Assembly (NCBI GenBank): GCA_023488645.1
Contig: JAMDDL010000140.1
Coordinates: forward strand, 1-5,709
Reading direction: 5' to 3'
Length of the DNA: 5,709 nt
DNA from: Actinomycetota bacterium
GTDB taxonomy: Bacteria; Actinomycetota; Humimicrobiia; Humimicrobiales; Humimicrobiaceae
Shown here in pieces: positions 5,628 to 5,709 of this stretch. The translations under genes were made by a program, and so were the position numbers. The notes under the pieces were generated by a model that made no database searches, was not told the origin of the DNA, and saw nothing but the letters and a program-made list of their open reading frames with translations. Within the stretch, counting starts at the first letter, position 1. Every line of letters begins with the position of its first letter.

Positions 5628-5645
5628 CTTTCATAGAAATGAAAG
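5628..5645. repeat. Perfect 7-bp inverted repeat downstream of the SHOCT gene
   Basis: CTTTCAT and ATGAAAG flank a four-base loop AGAA. It could form a modest hairpin 84 bases after the SHOCT stop, but it lacks a following T-run on either strand, so it is not a standard terminator. The rest of 5544-5709 contains no open frame of credible length. Confidence 0.35.
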
Positions 5646-5709
5646 AATATTAATTCCAGATATTAAGATAAGTCTGTGCTAATTTTTAAGAATTAAATAA
5701 TAAATACAA

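Overview
This is an AT-rich bacterial window from an unidentified lineage. Surface-protein style, codon usage and gene set suggest an anaerobe, either Clostridia-like or an uncultured candidate phylum, but nothing here fixes the taxonomy. There are no rRNA or tRNA genes, CRISPR arrays or transposases.

Left part (about 52-2854, + strand): one large gene for a membrane-anchored von Willebrand factor A (VWA) protein. It has an N-terminal signal or anchor segment, a VWA domain with a complete metal-binding (MIDAS) motif, three Ig-like repeats each marked by an Asp/Gly-rich DDG...DGIY motif, and a C-terminal membrane anchor. A promoter-like sequence at 52-80 argues that translation starts at the ATG at 109, not at the far-upstream TTG at 34. 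Directly after its stop codon is a 27-codon open frame carrying a flavinylation motif (DIVTGAT). It looks like the 3' remnant of an FMN-binding protein gene.

Middle and right part (3019-5081, - strand): a compact five-gene operon, transcribed right to left from a strong sigma-70 promoter (TTGACA, 17 bases, TATTAT). The order is a small cupin without the usual metal-binding histidines, a 67-residue Cys/His-rich coiled-coil protein, a PadR-family repressor with an N-terminal cysteine cluster, and two half-size permease genes of the COG0701/UPF0718 (ArsP-like) type. The second permease gene is interrupted by an in-frame TGA at codon 130, exactly where relatives, as I recall them, have Trp. The frame stays open for 57 more codons, and these align without gaps to the other permease half. 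An inverted repeat between the operon promoter and the first start codon is a good candidate for a PadR operator.

Right edge (5202-5543, + strand): a divergent gene for a 78-residue membrane protein with a C-terminal SHOCT domain. Its promoter contains a perfect 12-bp palindrome sharing the 8-mer ATGTTAAT with the operon's inverted repeat, so the two units may be co-regulated. My inference is that the operon and the SHOCT gene form a metal-, metalloid- or redox-responsive transport module. The substrate cannot be read from the sequence. The last 166 bases hold no supported gene.
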